A stretch of DNA of 64,000 nucleotides from Pseudomonas graminis (GCF_013201545.1 NZ_CP053746.1:3251001-3315000); one strand, 5' to 3'; shown: positions 24,983-35,363, counted from the first letter of the stretch. Translations and numbers: made by a program. The notes: generated by a model not told the origin, from the letters alone.

Positions 24983-27900
24983 TTGACTACCAATCCGGTC
25001 GATCCTAGCGGCGATGAGCGCCTGTCTCATGTGCTGAATGCCAGTGAGCGGCTGGTGATGGCGGAATCAGTGGACGAGGTCGTCGCTATCCTGCGCGATG
25101 TGGCCCGTGCCGCTGTAGGAGCGGATGGCGTTGCGATCGTGATCCAAAATGGCGGGTACTGTTCTTATATGGCGGAGGATGCGGTTTCTCCGCTCTGGGA
25201 GGGCCATAGCTTCCCGGCCGAACACTGCATTTCAGGGTGGGTGATGCGTCGCGGCGAGACGGTTGCGATCCGCGACGTCCGGCTCGATCCGCGCATCCCT
25301 CAGGACGCCTACGCGCCGACGTTCGTCCGTAGCCTGGTCATGGCGCCTATTGGTCGACCTGTTCCGGTCGCGGCGCTCGGCGCCTATTGGTCGCAGGTCC
25401 GCACTCACGACGACGATACGGTCAAACGGCTGGAAAGCCTGGCGCGGCTGGCAACGATTGCCATCGAGAATGCGCGCCTCACCCAGGCCCGCAATCGCGC
25501 GGCAGCCCTTGGGGCCGCCCAGAACCGTATCCTTGAGCTGGCTGTCGAAGAGACACCGCTGAGTGCCGCGCTCGACGCGATCGTCCGAGAGGTGGAAGCG
25601 CTGTCGCCCTCCCGTTTCCTTGGCAGCATCCTGCTGCTGAACGAGGAGGGCAGTCAGCTGCAGCAGTGCGCAGGACCCAGCCTTCCCCACGCTTACACCG
25701 ACGCGGTCGAACGCGTCACTGTCGGGCTGAGCGCAGATTCCGGTATTACCTCGACGATCCCGAACCCGTGGGCGGTGGCGTCCGACATCGCGAACGACCC
25801 GCGTTGGGCCGAGTTCCGGGCGCTCGCCATCGGACACGGTTTGCAGGTGTGCGGGTCCATTCCGATCCGATCGGCACAGGGCGCCATGCTCGGCACGTTC
25901 GTCATGTATCACCCTGAACGGCGCGAGCCGCTGCCGGCGGATATCGAGATCGGCGACTTCGTGGTCAAGACCGTGGGACTGGTCGTGCACCGTGCTCGGG
26001 CTGAGGCAGCGATTCGCAGCAGCGAGGCGCGTTTCCGCCAGATCGTCGAAGGCGCAGAGGACTTTGCGATCATCACTTTTGATGCCCAAGGCAAGGTCAC
26101 GGGGTGGAACATCGGCGCCCGGCGCATCGTTGGTTATCCCGCCGAGGAAGTCATGGGCCGCGATGGCGATCTTTTCTACACCGAAACCGACCAGGCCGAG
26201 CGGGTGTTTCAGAGCGAGCTCGCAGTCGCGGTGGAACAGGGGCGGGCCGTCAACGAACGTTGGCACGTTGATAAAGACGGTGCGCGCTTCTGGGGCTCGG
26301 GTTTGATGATGCCGCTGGCGACGGATCAGGGCGGTTTTGTCAAAATCTTCCGCGACCGCACGGCCGAGCATCAGGCGGATGCGGCGCTGCAGGAGAGCGC
26401 GGAGCGACTGAGCTTTTTTGATGAGCTCGACAGCCGCCTTTTCAATATCCGCCGAGCCGAAGAGGCTCTGCTCGTTGCAACCGGGTTGCTCGGGCGCCGG
26501 CTCAACGTGTCGCGCTGCGCCTACGCGGATGTCGACGTCGATAATGACCGCTTCTGGATTCGCAGCGACTACAACGCCGCGGGCATCCAGAGCTCTGCCG
26601 GAACCTACAGCCTCGATCTTTTCGGCCCGCGGACGGCTGCCGACATGCGCGAAGGCCGCACGCTGATCGTGCGCGACGTCGTCGCCGAGCTCGGTCCCAG
26701 CGAAGGCCTGGAGATGTTTCGGGGCATTGGCATCGACGCGATCATCTGCTGCCCGCTGGTCAAGAACGGCCGGCTGACCGCCATGATGGCGGTTCATCAG
26801 GATCAGCCTCGCGACTGGCTGCCCTCGGAAGTCCTGCTCGTCAGGGAAGTCGTCGAACGCTGCTGGGCACATGTCGAGCGGGTCGGCGCCGAGATGCGCA
26901 TGCGCGAAAGCGAAGAGCGTCTGCGCCTTGCCGTCGAACACGCCGACATCGGCTTCTGGGACGTGGACATCGTTAACGACACGCTGATCTGGCCGCCCAG
27001 AACCAAAGCGATGTTCGGCATCCAGGCTGACGTGCCGGTCACGATTCAAGACTTTTATGACGGTCTGCATCCCCAGGACCGGGACGCAACGATCGAGGCG
27101 TTCACGGCGGCCATCGACCCCGAACGCCGTGCCCTGTATGACGTCGACTACCGCACCGTCGGCAGGGACGATGGCGTGATTCGCTGGGTCGCCGCCAAGG
27201 GGCGGGGCGTGTTCGACGACGCCGGCCGCTGCCTGCGCGTTACCGGCACGGCCGTCGAGGTGACCGCCCGCAAAGAGGCCGAGGAGGGGCTGCGGGAACT
27301 CAACGCCACGCTGGAAGGACGAATTGCCCAGGCTGTCGCCGAGCGGGAAGAAGTCCAGGCGGCGCTGCGCCAGAGTCAGAAGATGGAAGCCATGGGTCAG
27401 CTGACAGGCGGCGTGGCCCATGACTTCAATAACCTGCTCACCCCGATCGTCGGCACCCTCGACATGCTCCAGCGCCGAGGCGTGGGCGGTGAACGTGAGC
27501 AGCGGTTGATCTCCGGCGCCGTGCAGTCAGCCGATCGTGCAAGGACGCTGGTGCAGCGGTTGCTGGCCTTCGCGCGCCGTCAGCCGCTGCAGCCGGTGTC
27601 GGTCGACGTGGCGAAACTGGTGAACGGCATGGGCGATCTCGTCGCCAGCACCACCGGGCCGCAGATCCGGGTCGTGGTCGATGCCCCGCCGGATCTGCCA
27701 GCGGCAATCGCGGACCCGAATCAGCTTGAGATGGCGCTGCTTAATCTCTCCGTGAACGCGCGCGACGCCATGCCGGAGGGCGGGACAATGCGGATATCTG
27801 CCTGCACCGAGTGGGTGAGCAGGGACCACCGTTCCAGGCTGCCGACCGGCGACTACCTGTGCCTCTCCGTTGCGGACACCGGCATTGGTATGGATGCGCC

Positions 27901-28477
27901 CACCCTTGCGCGGGCGGTGGAACCGTTCTTTTCGACCAAGGGCGTCGGCAAAGGCACGGGGCTGGGTCTGTCGATGGTGCACGGCCTGGCGTCCCAGCTG
28001 AACGGCGCGCTGACCATTCAGAGTTCGCCAGGGCTTGGGACAAACGTAGAGCTTTGGCTGCCACGCAGCATGACCCTGCCGACCTCGGCGTCGCGTATCG
28101 ACGACGCGCAGGAGCGGCACTCGCTGCGAGGGATCGCGCTGCTTGTAGACGATGAAGAGCTTGTGCGTGCCAGCACGTCGTACATGCTGGCCGACCTGGG
28201 CTACCGGGTGATCGAGGCCTCGTCTGGCGAGGAGGCCCTGCAACTGCTGGGGACCGGGCAGCACGTCGACCTGATCGTCACGGACCATCTCATGCCCGGC
28301 ATCAGTGGCACCGACCTGGCCAGACGGGTCCGTAACGCCCGGCCCGGGACTGCAATCCTGCTTGTCTCGGGGTATGCGGAACATGAAGGGCTGGACCCGG
28401 ATTTGCCCCGCCTGACCAAACCTTTCCGCAAGAGCGAGCTGGCGGCGAGTCTTTCTCAGCTTGGGGGGACGGCCTGA
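24983..28477 (+). CDS. Hybrid sensor histidine kinase with GAF, PAS and receiver domains
   Basis: About 1164 residues. TTG 24983 follows GGGAG at suitable spacing; ATG 24950 is an alternative with no clear site. Apparent domains in order: GAF (~15-165, with HCISGWVMRRGE), GAF (~180-340), PAS (~350-460, with ITFDAQGKVTGWNIGARRI), GAF (~475-630), PAS (~640-765), a coiled coil, HisKA with GGVAHDFNNLL (phospho-His, ~810), HATPase with NLSVNARDAMP, DTGIGMD and GKGTGLGLSMVHGL, and a receiver with VTDHLMPG and KPF (~1050-1160). It is cytoplasmic, with no membrane helix. The signal and output partner are unknown; a PAS/GAF set like this often senses light, redox or small ligands. Confidence 0.88.
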   Translation: MTTNPVDPSGDERLSHVLNASERLVMAESVDEVVAILRDVARAAVGADGVAIVIQNGGYCSYMAEDAVSPLWEGHSFPAEHCISGWVMRRGETVAIRDVRLDPRIPQDAYAPTFVRSLVMAPIGRPVPVAALGAYWSQVRTHDDDTVKRLESLARLATIAIENARLTQARNRAAALGAAQNRILELAVEETPLSAALDAIVREVEALSPSRFLGSILLLNEEGSQLQQCAGPSLPHAYTDAVERVTVGLSADSGITSTIPNPWAVASDIANDPRWAEFRALAIGHGLQVCGSIPIRSAQGAMLGTFVMYHPERREPLPADIEIGDFVVKTVGLVVHRARAEAAIRSSEARFRQIVEGAEDFAIITFDAQGKVTGWNIGARRIVGYPAEEVMGRDGDLFYTETDQAERVFQSELAVAVEQGRAVNERWHVDKDGARFWGSGLMMPLATDQGGFVKIFRDRTAEHQADAALQESAERLSFFDELDSRLFNIRRAEEALLVATGLLGRRLNVSRCAYADVDVDNDRFWIRSDYNAAGIQSSAGTYSLDLFGPRTAADMREGRTLIVRDVVAELGPSEGLEMFRGIGIDAIICCPLVKNGRLTAMMAVHQDQPRDWLPSEVLLVREVVERCWAHVERVGAEMRMRESEERLRLAVEHADIGFWDVDIVNDTLIWPPRTKAMFGIQADVPVTIQDFYDGLHPQDRDATIEAFTAAIDPERRALYDVDYRTVGRDDGVIRWVAAKGRGVFDDAGRCLRVTGTAVEVTARKEAEEGLRELNATLEGRIAQAVAEREEVQAALRQSQKMEAMGQLTGGVAHDFNNLLTPIVGTLDMLQRRGVGGEREQRLISGAVQSADRARTLVQRLLAFARRQPLQPVSVDVAKLVNGMGDLVASTTGPQIRVVVDAPPDLPAAIADPNQLEMALLNLSVNARDAMPEGGTMRISACTEWVSRDHRSRLPTGDYLCLSVADTGIGMDAPTLARAVEPFFSTKGVGKGTGLGLSMVHGLASQLNGALTIQSSPGLGTNVELWLPRSMTLPTSASRIDDAQERHSLRGIALLVDDEELVRASTSYMLADLGYRVIEASSGEEALQLLGTGQHVDLIVTDHLMPGISGTDLARRVRNARPGTAILLVSGYAEHEGLDPDLPRLTKPFRKSELAASLSQLGGTA

Positions 28478-28593
28478 CAAATCGGGCGCGAGTTCCATGG
28501 GGTTTTTGCGATCCAGCCCAGACCGTCCGAAATTTCAGCAACCCCTCACATCTCTGCCATGATTCCCTCATCGCCTCAAGCTGAGGGCATTCC

Positions 28594-29229
28594 ATGTCTA
28601 TCGGACAACTGAAGATCAACGCCATCCGCCTCGTCGGCGGGTCGGCTGTGCTGAATTACCTCAATACCTGTGACGGCCGCCGCCCGGGCACGGGGTTGCT
28701 GGAGGTCGTCGACAAGCTGAGCAACCTGGAGGACATCGTCCACTGGTTCCGCCACGCCGACCTGATCGACGATCTGGAGCACCAGCACTTCGTTGCCGTC
28801 GTGCGCCGTTCTTCCTGGCACACGGTGACGGCATTTGAACAATTGATCGATTTCCGCGAAGCGCTGTATCGGTTATTGCTTCCTATGGCGCTGGACCACA
28901 GCGCCGATCAAGTCAGCCTCGATGCGTTGAATCAGGCGCTGGCCGACACGGCCGACCAGCGCCTGCTGGTATTGACGCCAGCGGGTGTGATCTGGCGCTG
29001 GCGGGTCGGCGATGATCTGGGCTCGATGACGGCCGGGTTTATCGGCCGGCTTGCGGTTCAGGCATCCATACTGCTCACCTCCGGCGATCTGTCGCGTCTC
29101 AGGGCGTGCGCCACCCCGGACTGCGACTGGCTGTTCCTCGATACTTCTAAAAACGGCCGCCGCCGGTGGTGCCAGATGAATGTCTGCGGCGCGCGGGAAA
29201 AGGTCAAAAGGGCCATGGCTGCGTCCTGA
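28594..29229 (+). CDS. CGNR zinc finger (ABATE domain) protein
   Basis: 211 residues. The N terminus (LVGGSAVLNYLNTCDGR) is the ABATE-like ligand region and the C terminus holds the zinc finger RACATPDCDWLFLDTSKNGRRRWCQMNVCGAREKV, in which the family CGNR motif reads CGAR. These proteins are thought to be small-molecule-responsive DNA-binding regulators. No clear partner: the kinase gene ends 116 bp upstream and the DUF72 gene begins 142 bp downstream. Confidence 0.85.
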   Translation: MSIGQLKINAIRLVGGSAVLNYLNTCDGRRPGTGLLEVVDKLSNLEDIVHWFRHADLIDDLEHQHFVAVVRRSSWHTVTAFEQLIDFREALYRLLLPMALDHSADQVSLDALNQALADTADQRLLVLTPAGVIWRWRVGDDLGSMTAGFIGRLAVQASILLTSGDLSRLRACATPDCDWLFLDTSKNGRRRWCQMNVCGAREKVKRAMAAS

Positions 29230-29371
29230 GCGCAGGTAGTGGCGCAGCCTGCGGCAATCTGTGCGACAACGCCCGCAAAAAGCCAGGGAACCTGCCGGGT
29301 TCCCAAGCTTCTTATCTCTAGTTCAGAAGTGTCGCGGCAGGTGCCGCGGCAGGACACGAGAGAGCGCAGGC

Positions 29372-30289
29372 ATGGGCGACATCCGTATCGGCATTTCAGG
29401 CTGGCGTTACACGCCATGGCGCGGGGATTTCTATCCCGAGGGCCTGACGCAGAAAAACGAGTTGAAATTCGCCTCCAGGGCTGTGAACAGCATCGAGATC
29501 AACGGCTCGTTCTATTCGCTGCAGTCGCCTGACCTCTATGCGCGCTGGTACGACGATACGCCGAAGGGCTTTGTCTTCAGCGTCAAGGGCCCGCGTTACA
29601 TCACCCATGTCCGCCGCCTCAAGGAAATCGACGAGCCTGTCGCCAACTTCTTTGCCTCCGGTGTTTTTCAGCTCAAGGAAAAACTGGGGCCAATCCTCTG
29701 GCAGTTCGCGCCCAACTTCAAATTCGACGCCGAGCGCTTCGAGCACTTTCTCAAACTGCTGCCCCACGACGGTAAAGCCGCCAAGGCCTGCGCCAGCCAA
29801 TGCGCAGAACGGCTGCAGCAGCCGGGTTATCTGGACATTCCGGCGCGCCTGAAGCTGCGTCACGCCGTTGAAATCCGCCATGAAAGCTTTCTGGTGCCTG
29901 AGTTTGTCGCGCTGCTGCGCAAATACAAGGTGGCGCTGGTGGTCGCGGACACCGCCGGCAAGTGGCCCCACGTTGAGGACCTTGCCACCGATTTCGTCTA
30001 CGTGCGCCTGCACGGTGACAAGGAACTCTATGCCAGCGGGTATTCCGACGAGGCGATCAAGCACTGGGGTGATCGCATTGATGCCTGGCAACGGGGCGCG
30101 CAGCCCAAGGATGCTCAGTTGATCGTGGACAAAGCCCCCCGAGCGCGGAAGTCCCGCGACGTTTATTGCTATTTCGACAACGACATCAAGGTCCGCGCCC
30201 CTTACGACGCGCGCCGGTTGCTTGAACGTTTCAATCTCACTGAAAACCTGGAAGTTGCGCCAGGCGATTTGCATGGAGCCACGTTGTGA
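29372..30289 (+). CDS. DUF72 family protein (YecE-like)
   Basis: 305 residues from ATG 29372 ([22 protein letters not shown]). The upstream in-frame extension to 29261 lacks family similarity. Conserved parts are [37 protein letters not shown] and [19 protein letters not shown], the standard DUF72 TIM-barrel pattern. The biochemical role of the family is unsettled. Its stop overlaps the next start (GTG 30286), tying it to the phospholipid operon ybhP-clsB-ybhN. Confidence 0.85.
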   Translation: MGDIRIGISGWRYTPWRGDFYPEGLTQKNELKFASRAVNSIEINGSFYSLQSPDLYARWYDDTPKGFVFSVKGPRYITHVRRLKEIDEPVANFFASGVFQLKEKLGPILWQFAPNFKFDAERFEHFLKLLPHDGKAAKACASQCAERLQQPGYLDIPARLKLRHAVEIRHESFLVPEFVALLRKYKVALVVADTAGKWPHVEDLATDFVYVRLHGDKELYASGYSDEAIKHWGDRIDAWQRGAQPKDAQLIVDKAPRARKSRDVYCYFDNDIKVRAPYDARRLLERFNLTENLEVAPGDLHGATL

Positions 30290-31080
30290 CCAGTGCCCTG
30301 ATCCCCGAAGACCTCAATGGCCAGCGACAAAGCGCGTCGGCCTCGGTCACGCTTAACGTGCTGACCATGAACATGCACATGGGCTTCGGCTTCCTCAATA
30401 AGCGGTTCATCCTGCCGGAACTGCGTGATGCAGTGCGCTCAGTGTCGGCCGATATCGTTTTCCTGCAAGAAGTCCACGGCGAGCATCAGGACCACGCGCA
30501 GAACGTGAAGAACTGGCCGACCACTTCGCAGTACGAATTCCTTGCCGACAGCATGTGGAAGGACTTCGCCTACGGCCGCAATGCCGTGTATCCCCATGGC
30601 CACCACGGTAATGCGCTGCTGTCCAAGTACCCGATCCTCCGCCATGAGAACCTCGACATCTCGATCCACGGCACTGAGGAACGCGGTCTGCTGCATTGCG
30701 TACTGGACGTGCCGCATTTCGGCGAGCTGCACGCAGTGTGCGTGCACCTGGGCCTGAAGGAGGTTCATCGCCAGCAGCAGCTGAAATTGCTCGCCGACCT
30801 GGTGGGGCGTTTACCGGCCGATGCGCCGGTGATTGTGGCGGGGGATTTTAACGATTGGCGGCAGAAGGCCGATGACGTGTTGAATCCTGCCGGGCTGCGC
30901 GAGGTTTTTGTTGAGTCATTTGGCGCGCCGGCGAAAAGCTTCCCGGCGCGCTTTCCGTTGTTGCGCCTGGACCGTATTTACGTGCGCAACGCGCACATCC
31001 GGTCGCCCAGGGTGATGTCGAATCGTCCCTGGTCGCACCTTTCCGATCATGCGCCGTTGGCGGTGGAGGTAACGCTTTGA
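30286..31080 (+). CDS. Endonuclease/exonuclease/phosphatase family protein (YbhP-like)
   Basis: 264 residues from GTG 30286, overlapping the DUF72 stop. [21 protein letters not shown] (metal-binding Glu), [10 protein letters not shown] (Asp-Asn pair) and [10 protein letters not shown] (Asp-His) are the metal-dependent EEP hydrolase motifs. In E. coli ybhP lies upstream of clsB, as here. A phosphodiesterase role in phospholipid metabolism is inferred from this context. Confidence 0.88.
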   Translation: MTSALIPEDLNGQRQSASASVTLNVLTMNMHMGFGFLNKRFILPELRDAVRSVSADIVFLQEVHGEHQDHAQNVKNWPTTSQYEFLADSMWKDFAYGRNAVYPHGHHGNALLSKYPILRHENLDISIHGTEERGLLHCVLDVPHFGELHAVCVHLGLKEVHRQQQLKLLADLVGRLPADAPVIVAGDFNDWRQKADDVLNPAGLREVFVESFGAPAKSFPARFPLLRLDRIYVRNAHIRSPRVMSNRPWSHLSDHAPLAVEVTL

Positions 31081-31085
31081 GGGGT

Positions 31086-32336
31086 ATGAGAGCGATGGGC
31101 GCCATGTGTGGCCTTTGGCGGGACGGCAACTCGGTGGAGTTGCTGATCAATGGCGAGGACTTTTTCGCCCGGGTGTTCGACGCCATTCGAGGGGCGCGCG
31201 AAGAGGTGCTGATCGAGACCTTCATCATCTTCGAAGACCGCGTCGGTGAGGGTTTGCAGCAGGCCGTGATCGAAGCGGCCAGCCGTGGCGTGCGGGTGAT
31301 TATTACGGTGGACGACTACGGCACCAGCGACCTGAGCACCGCGTTCGTCAGCAAGATGATCGAAGCCGGCGTGCAGATTCAGCTGTTCGACCCGCGCCCT
31401 AAACTGATGGGCATGCGCACCAACCTGTTTCGGCGCCTGCACCGCAAGGTGGTGGTCATCGACGGCGAGACGTCGTTCATGGGCGGCATCAACTACAGCG
31501 TCGACCACATGGCCGATACCGGCATCACCGCCAAGCAGGACTACGCCGTGCTGGTGCGCGGGCCGATTGTCGCCGACATCTATCGCTCGACGCTGAGCAT
31601 GCTCGGCCCGGCCGTGCGCAAGACCTTCACGCCGCTCAAGCCGGTGACGCGTCAGGCCGGCAGCGCGCGGATGCTTCTCGCCGAACGCGACAATCGTCAT
31701 CACACCACCGATATCGAAGAGCAATACCTGCTGGCGATGCGCAATGCGACTCAGCGCATCACCATCGCCAACGCGTACTTCTTTCCCAGCTACCGGTTCT
31801 TGCGTGAACTGCGCAACGCAGCCCGTCGCGGGGTGAAGGTCACGCTGATCCTTCAAGGCAAGCCAGACATGCCGTTTGTGCGCGTGTGCTCGCGCCTGAC
31901 CTACACCTGGCTGCTGCGCGAAGGCGTGGTGATTCATGAATACAAACAACGGGCGCTGCACGGCAAGGTCGCATTGATCGACCACGAGTGGTCCACCGTG
32001 GGTTCCAGTAACCTCGATCCGCTGAGCCTCGCGCTGAACCTGGAAGCCAATTTGTTCATCCGCGACCACGCATTGAACCAGCGCTTGCACGAACACCTGC
32101 GCGACCTCGCGGTGGCCCACAGCAAACAGGTCAACCTCAAGGGCCTGGCAAAAGGGCAATGGTGGCGTGCGCCGATGATTTTCCTGAGCTTCCACTTCCT
32201 GCGGCACTTTCCGGCCATTGCCGGCCTGTTCCCGGTACACGGCCCTCGGCTGAAACCCCTGCGCGCACCGGAAACACTGCCGGAAGCCGCCGCCCTTAAA
32301 AACGACCTGCCGACCGATCAGGAGAAATCCTTATGA
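31086..32336 (+). CDS. clsB: Cardiolipin synthase B (phospholipase D family)
   Basis: About 416 residues. ATG 31086 is chosen; TTG 31077 and ATG 31095 are alternatives with no decisive ribosome site. Two HKD motifs mark the catalytic halves: RLHRKVVVIDGETSFMGG (~120) and ALHGKVALIDHEWSTVGSSN (~295). It makes cardiolipin by transphosphatidylation, using phosphatidylglycerol and, in E. coli ClsB, able to act on phosphatidylethanolamine-type substrates. Its C-terminal stretch WWRAPMIFLSFHFLRHFP may associate with the membrane. The stop overlaps the ybhN-like start. Confidence 0.9.
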   Translation: MRAMGAMCGLWRDGNSVELLINGEDFFARVFDAIRGAREEVLIETFIIFEDRVGEGLQQAVIEAASRGVRVIITVDDYGTSDLSTAFVSKMIEAGVQIQLFDPRPKLMGMRTNLFRRLHRKVVVIDGETSFMGGINYSVDHMADTGITAKQDYAVLVRGPIVADIYRSTLSMLGPAVRKTFTPLKPVTRQAGSARMLLAERDNRHHTTDIEEQYLLAMRNATQRITIANAYFFPSYRFLRELRNAARRGVKVTLILQGKPDMPFVRVCSRLTYTWLLREGVVIHEYKQRALHGKVALIDHEWSTVGSSNLDPLSLALNLEANLFIRDHALNQRLHEHLRDLAVAHSKQVNLKGLAKGQWWRAPMIFLSFHFLRHFPAIAGLFPVHGPRLKPLRAPETLPEAAALKNDLPTDQEKSL

Positions 32337-33334
32337 CAGGCGTCTCCCAAGCTTCCACCCACCAGCAGAAACCGGCCGAGGCCAGCAAGAATCGTCCGTG
32401 GCTGAAGTGGGCCAAACGTGCGTTTACGCTGTTCTTCTTCATCGCCGTGCCGGTCCTGCTGTTCACGCTGATGAAGAACCTCGACTGGAACGAGGTGATG
32501 CACGCGCTGGAGTCCTACAAGCTCAGCACCCTGGCGCTGGGCTTCGTCATCGCCGCAGGCAGCTACCTGACGTACTGCTGCTTCGACGTCCTGGCCCGGC
32601 GCTACACCGAACACAAATTGGCCATAAAACAGATCATCCCGGTGACGTTTGTTTGCTATGCCTTCAACCTGAACCTGAGTTCATGGGTCGGTGGCATTGC
32701 GCTTCGTTATCGCCTGTATTCGCGGCTGGGCCTGGACGTGCCGACCATCACCCGGATCCTCAGCCTGAGCTTGATCACCAACTGGCTGGGCTACATGCTG
32801 TTGGCCGGGTTTGTCTTCGCGGGTGATTTCGTTGACCTCCCGGAAGGCTGGAAGATCGGCGACACCACGCTACAACTGATCGGCTTCGTCTTGCTGGCGG
32901 TCTGCCTGGCGTACTTCCTGGCCTGCCGTTTCTCCAAAAAACGCACCTGGACCATTCGCAAGCAACAACTCGTCCTGCCCTCACTCAACCAGGCACTGCG
33001 CCAAGCCTTGCTGGGCGCGCTGAACTGGGGACTGATGGCGCTACTCATCTATGTCCTGCTGCCGGAAAAGGCCTTCTACCCGGCCGTGCTCGGGATATTG
33101 CTCATCAGCAGCATCGCCGGCGTCATCGCCCACATCCCCGCCGGGCTTGGCGTGCTCGAAACCGTCTTCATCACCCTCATGCAACACCAATTCAGCAAAG
33201 GCCAATTGCTGGCCGCGCTGATCGGCTATCGGGTGATCTACTTCCTCATCCCGCTGATGATCGCGCTGGTGGTGTATGTGGTACTGGAGAAGCGCGCGAA
33301 GGCTATGCGGCTCAGGAATGAAGGGCAGTTATGA
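32333..33334 (+). CDS. ybhN: YbhN/UPF0104 membrane protein (LPG synthase TM-like)
   Basis: 333 residues with about eight membrane helices, after a polar ~30-residue N terminus. The protein matches the lysylphosphatidylglycerol synthase transmembrane family, lacking the catalytic GNAT part: WVGGIALRYRLYSRLG and IAHIPAGLGVLETVFI are conserved. In E. coli ybhN sits with clsB and ybhP, and the family is linked to lipid flipping or membrane-lipid modification. ATG 32333 overlaps the clsB stop. It is last in the operon, followed by the repeat-rich region. Confidence 0.85.
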   Translation: MTGVSQASTHQQKPAEASKNRPWLKWAKRAFTLFFFIAVPVLLFTLMKNLDWNEVMHALESYKLSTLALGFVIAAGSYLTYCCFDVLARRYTEHKLAIKQIIPVTFVCYAFNLNLSSWVGGIALRYRLYSRLGLDVPTITRILSLSLITNWLGYMLLAGFVFAGDFVDLPEGWKIGDTTLQLIGFVLLAVCLAYFLACRFSKKRTWTIRKQQLVLPSLNQALRQALLGALNWGLMALLIYVLLPEKAFYPAVLGILLISSIAGVIAHIPAGLGVLETVFITLMQHQFSKGQLLAALIGYRVIYFLIPLMIALVVYVVLEKRAKAMRLRNEGQL

Positions 33335-33442
33335 GTGGGAAGGGTGACGCGGGAGCTCGGGGACTGATGAATTTGCAGTGAGGCGTCGTAGATAAATCAG
33401 TCGCTTAACTCAGTCCAAAAAAGTGTTGCCCGGACTGGCCCC

Positions 33443-33658
33443 TTCCCGGCTAAAGCCAGTCCCACAAAAACACCGCGTACACTCAGTGGAACCGGTGTCG
33501 GGTGACGCGGAGCGTCACGGTATGCATGCCCACGCGGAGCGTGGGCACGATCAGCGAAGATCCTGAAATCGCCAGCGCCTGAACTGGCCTCTTCCCGGCT
33601 AAAGCCGGTCCCACAAAAAGCAGCGCGTGCAGTCAGTAGGACCGGCTTCAGCCGGGAA
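33443..33658. repeat. Three REP copies and two GGA-loop palindromes
   Basis: REP-type units: 33443-33465 and 33592-33614 (TTCCCGGCTAAAGCC then GGTCCCAC or AGTCCCAC) plus an inverted copy 33636-33658. The last two face each other with a 21-base gap, like a BIME. Between them two hairpins with GGA loops occur: 33502-33518 (GTGACGC arms) and 33528-33546 (GCCCACGC arms). Confidence 0.85.
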
Positions 33659-33720
33659 GCTTTTGCTTTTGATCTCATACAGAGAAGGTTCAAACACCGC
33701 CAATCGCGACTTGGGTGCAG

Positions 33721-33870
33721 GCCGAACGCAGACGACGCGGAGTGGGCCGAGCCGCATGGATGCGGCGAGAGCGCCGTCAGGACATGGATGTCCGTTCGGC
33801 GCGGGCCCACGGAGCGTCGTCGGAGTGAGGGTACCCTGACGAAGGAAGGGCCCAATCAGGAGCAAGCACC
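33721..33870 (+). repeat. Folded repeat element with two CANGGANG hairpins
   Basis: Long-range pairing GACGACGC (33731-33738) with GCGTCGTC (33814-33821), and GTGGGCC (33742-33748) with GGCCCAC (33804-33810), leaves a symmetric GGA/GGA internal loop. Inside are two perfect hairpins, 33751-33766 and 33780-33793, each showing CATGGATG. I recognise relatives of this sequence as common in Pseudomonas intergenic regions, and this copy looks degenerate toward 33840-33900. It could be a 3' UTR structure or a transcribed RNA; not tested. ORFs here are not genes. Confidence 0.6.
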
Positions 33871-33952
33871 CTCAGTTACTAGGGGTGCTTTTCCAAGTAA
33901 CTCCCCGAAGGCGAAATGTTTGCCGTTAGGCAAACGCACTTGATCTTAAGGG

Positions 33953-35266
33953 TCAATCGCGGCCCGCGAACATCCTGACGGCATCCACCGCATCATTCGT
34001 CCCCGAACTGATCTGCACAATCGCATCCCCCGCCTGATCCGCCAGATCCACACCCTTCACCGCCGTGCTCCGCGTATTGTCCATACTCACAATCGCCTGC
34101 CGCGTCTCGGTCTGAATCACCTGAATCATCTCCGAAATCTCCTGCGTCGAACGGCTCGTGCGTCCCGCCAACTGCCGAACCTCATCGGCCACCACCGCAA
34201 AGCCACGGCCCTGATCACCGGCCCGGGCCGCCTCGATCGCCGCATTCAACGCCAGCAAATTCGTCTGATCCGCAATACTGCGAATCGTATTCACGATCGC
34301 CGTGATCTGCTCCGACCGCTCACCCAGCTGACCAATGATCCGCGACGAATCATCGATATTCTGCGAGATCTGACGCATCTCACTGGCCGCCTGCTGAATC
34401 ACCAGCGTGCCCTGCTCGGCAAATTTCTGCGTCTGCACCGAAATGTGATACGCCTGCGCAGCGCTGTGGGAATCCTGCTCGTGCTTTTCGATGCGCGCGG
34501 TCACGTCCGACGCAAACTTGACCACCTTCCACAGCTTGCCGGCGGCGTCGTACACCGGGTTATAGGACGCTTCCAGCCAGAGGGTCTGGCCGTGCTTGCC
34601 GACGCGCTTGAACTGATCGCTGAAAAACTCACCCTTGTTCAACCGACGCCAAAAGTCCTGATACTCGGTGCTTTTGGTGAACTCAGGGGGGCAGAGCAAC
34701 TTGTGGCTTTTACCCAGCAGCTCTTGCCGGCTGTAGCCCAGCAAGCGCAACAGGTTGTCGTTGGCAGCGATGATCGTGCCGTCCAGATCGAACTCGATGA
34801 CTGCCATGGCGCGGTCGATGGCCTGCAGCTTATTGTGGGCTTCGCTCTCGGCCTGAAGTTTGGCGGTGACGTCCATCGCGTATTTGACCACCCGGGTGAC
34901 CTTGCCGTCCGAGTCCCTGACCGGGTTGTAATTGGCCTCCAGCCATACGGTGCTGCCATCGCCCGCCACGCGCTGGAACGTCGACGACACGAATTCGCCG
35001 TTGCGCAGGCGCGACCACAATTGTGCGTACTCGGGGCTGCGCGCGTGCTCCGGCGTGCAGAACATGCGGTGTTCCTTGCCGATGACCTGCTCGGGCCGGT
35101 AGCGCATGGTTTTGAAGAAGTTGTCGTTTGCCTTGAGCACCACACCGTTCAGATCGAATTCGATGCTGGCCATTGAGCGATTGATCGCCTCCAGCAGACT
35201 GGCCTGATGGGCGACGGTCAGTTGCAGGTCCTGGATGATTTTGTTCTTGGACGAGTCGAAAAACAT
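33953..35266 (-). CDS. Methyl-accepting chemotaxis protein with two PAS domains (BdlA-like)
   Basis: 437 residues, no membrane helix, so cytoplasmic. Two PAS domains at about 20-135 and 145-260, each with the pattern IEFDL.G....AND..L...GY.RQ and GE....F.R..... The C-terminal signalling part has the hairpin tip [35 protein letters not shown] (~345-380). BdlA of P. aeruginosa has the same two-PAS plus MCP design and senses cues that trigger biofilm dispersion, often heme- or redox-linked. Substrate sensing here is unknown. Promoter region lies in 35267-35436. Confidence 0.9.
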   Translation of the reverse strand: MFFDSSKNKIIQDLQLTVAHQASLLEAINRSMASIEFDLNGVVLKANDNFFKTMRYRPEQVIGKEHRMFCTPEHARSPEYAQLWSRLRNGEFVSSTFQRVAGDGSTVWLEANYNPVRDSDGKVTRVVKYAMDVTAKLQAESEAHNKLQAIDRAMAVIEFDLDGTIIAANDNLLRLLGYSRQELLGKSHKLLCPPEFTKSTEYQDFWRRLNKGEFFSDQFKRVGKHGQTLWLEASYNPVYDAAGKLWKVVKFASDVTARIEKHEQDSHSAAQAYHISVQTQKFAEQGTLVIQQAASEMRQISQNIDDSSRIIGQLGERSEQITAIVNTIRSIADQTNLLALNAAIEAARAGDQGRGFAVVADEVRQLAGRTSRSTQEISEMIQVIQTETRQAIVSMDNTRSTAVKGVDLADQAGDAIVQISSGTNDAVDAVRMFAGRD

Positions 35267-35363
35267 GATGGCGGCTCAGGCAAATGGATGAGGAGCGGTC
35301 CTATCCATGACCTTGCGAGCGCGAGGCAGCTCAGATGCGTATTCCGTGTGCAGTGCAGCGGAT

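Noticed and set aside
25232..27421. 729-residue open frame opposite the hybrid kinase
   Set aside because: High GC gives long antisense frames; the plus-strand frame has clear domains and this one has none.
33488..33493. GGAACC in the REP region
   Set aside because: No CCACNNA at 15-17 bases, and it lies inside repeated DNA.
33397..33865. ORFs across the repeat region
   Set aside because: They lie entirely in REP and structured repeats and have no family-like content.
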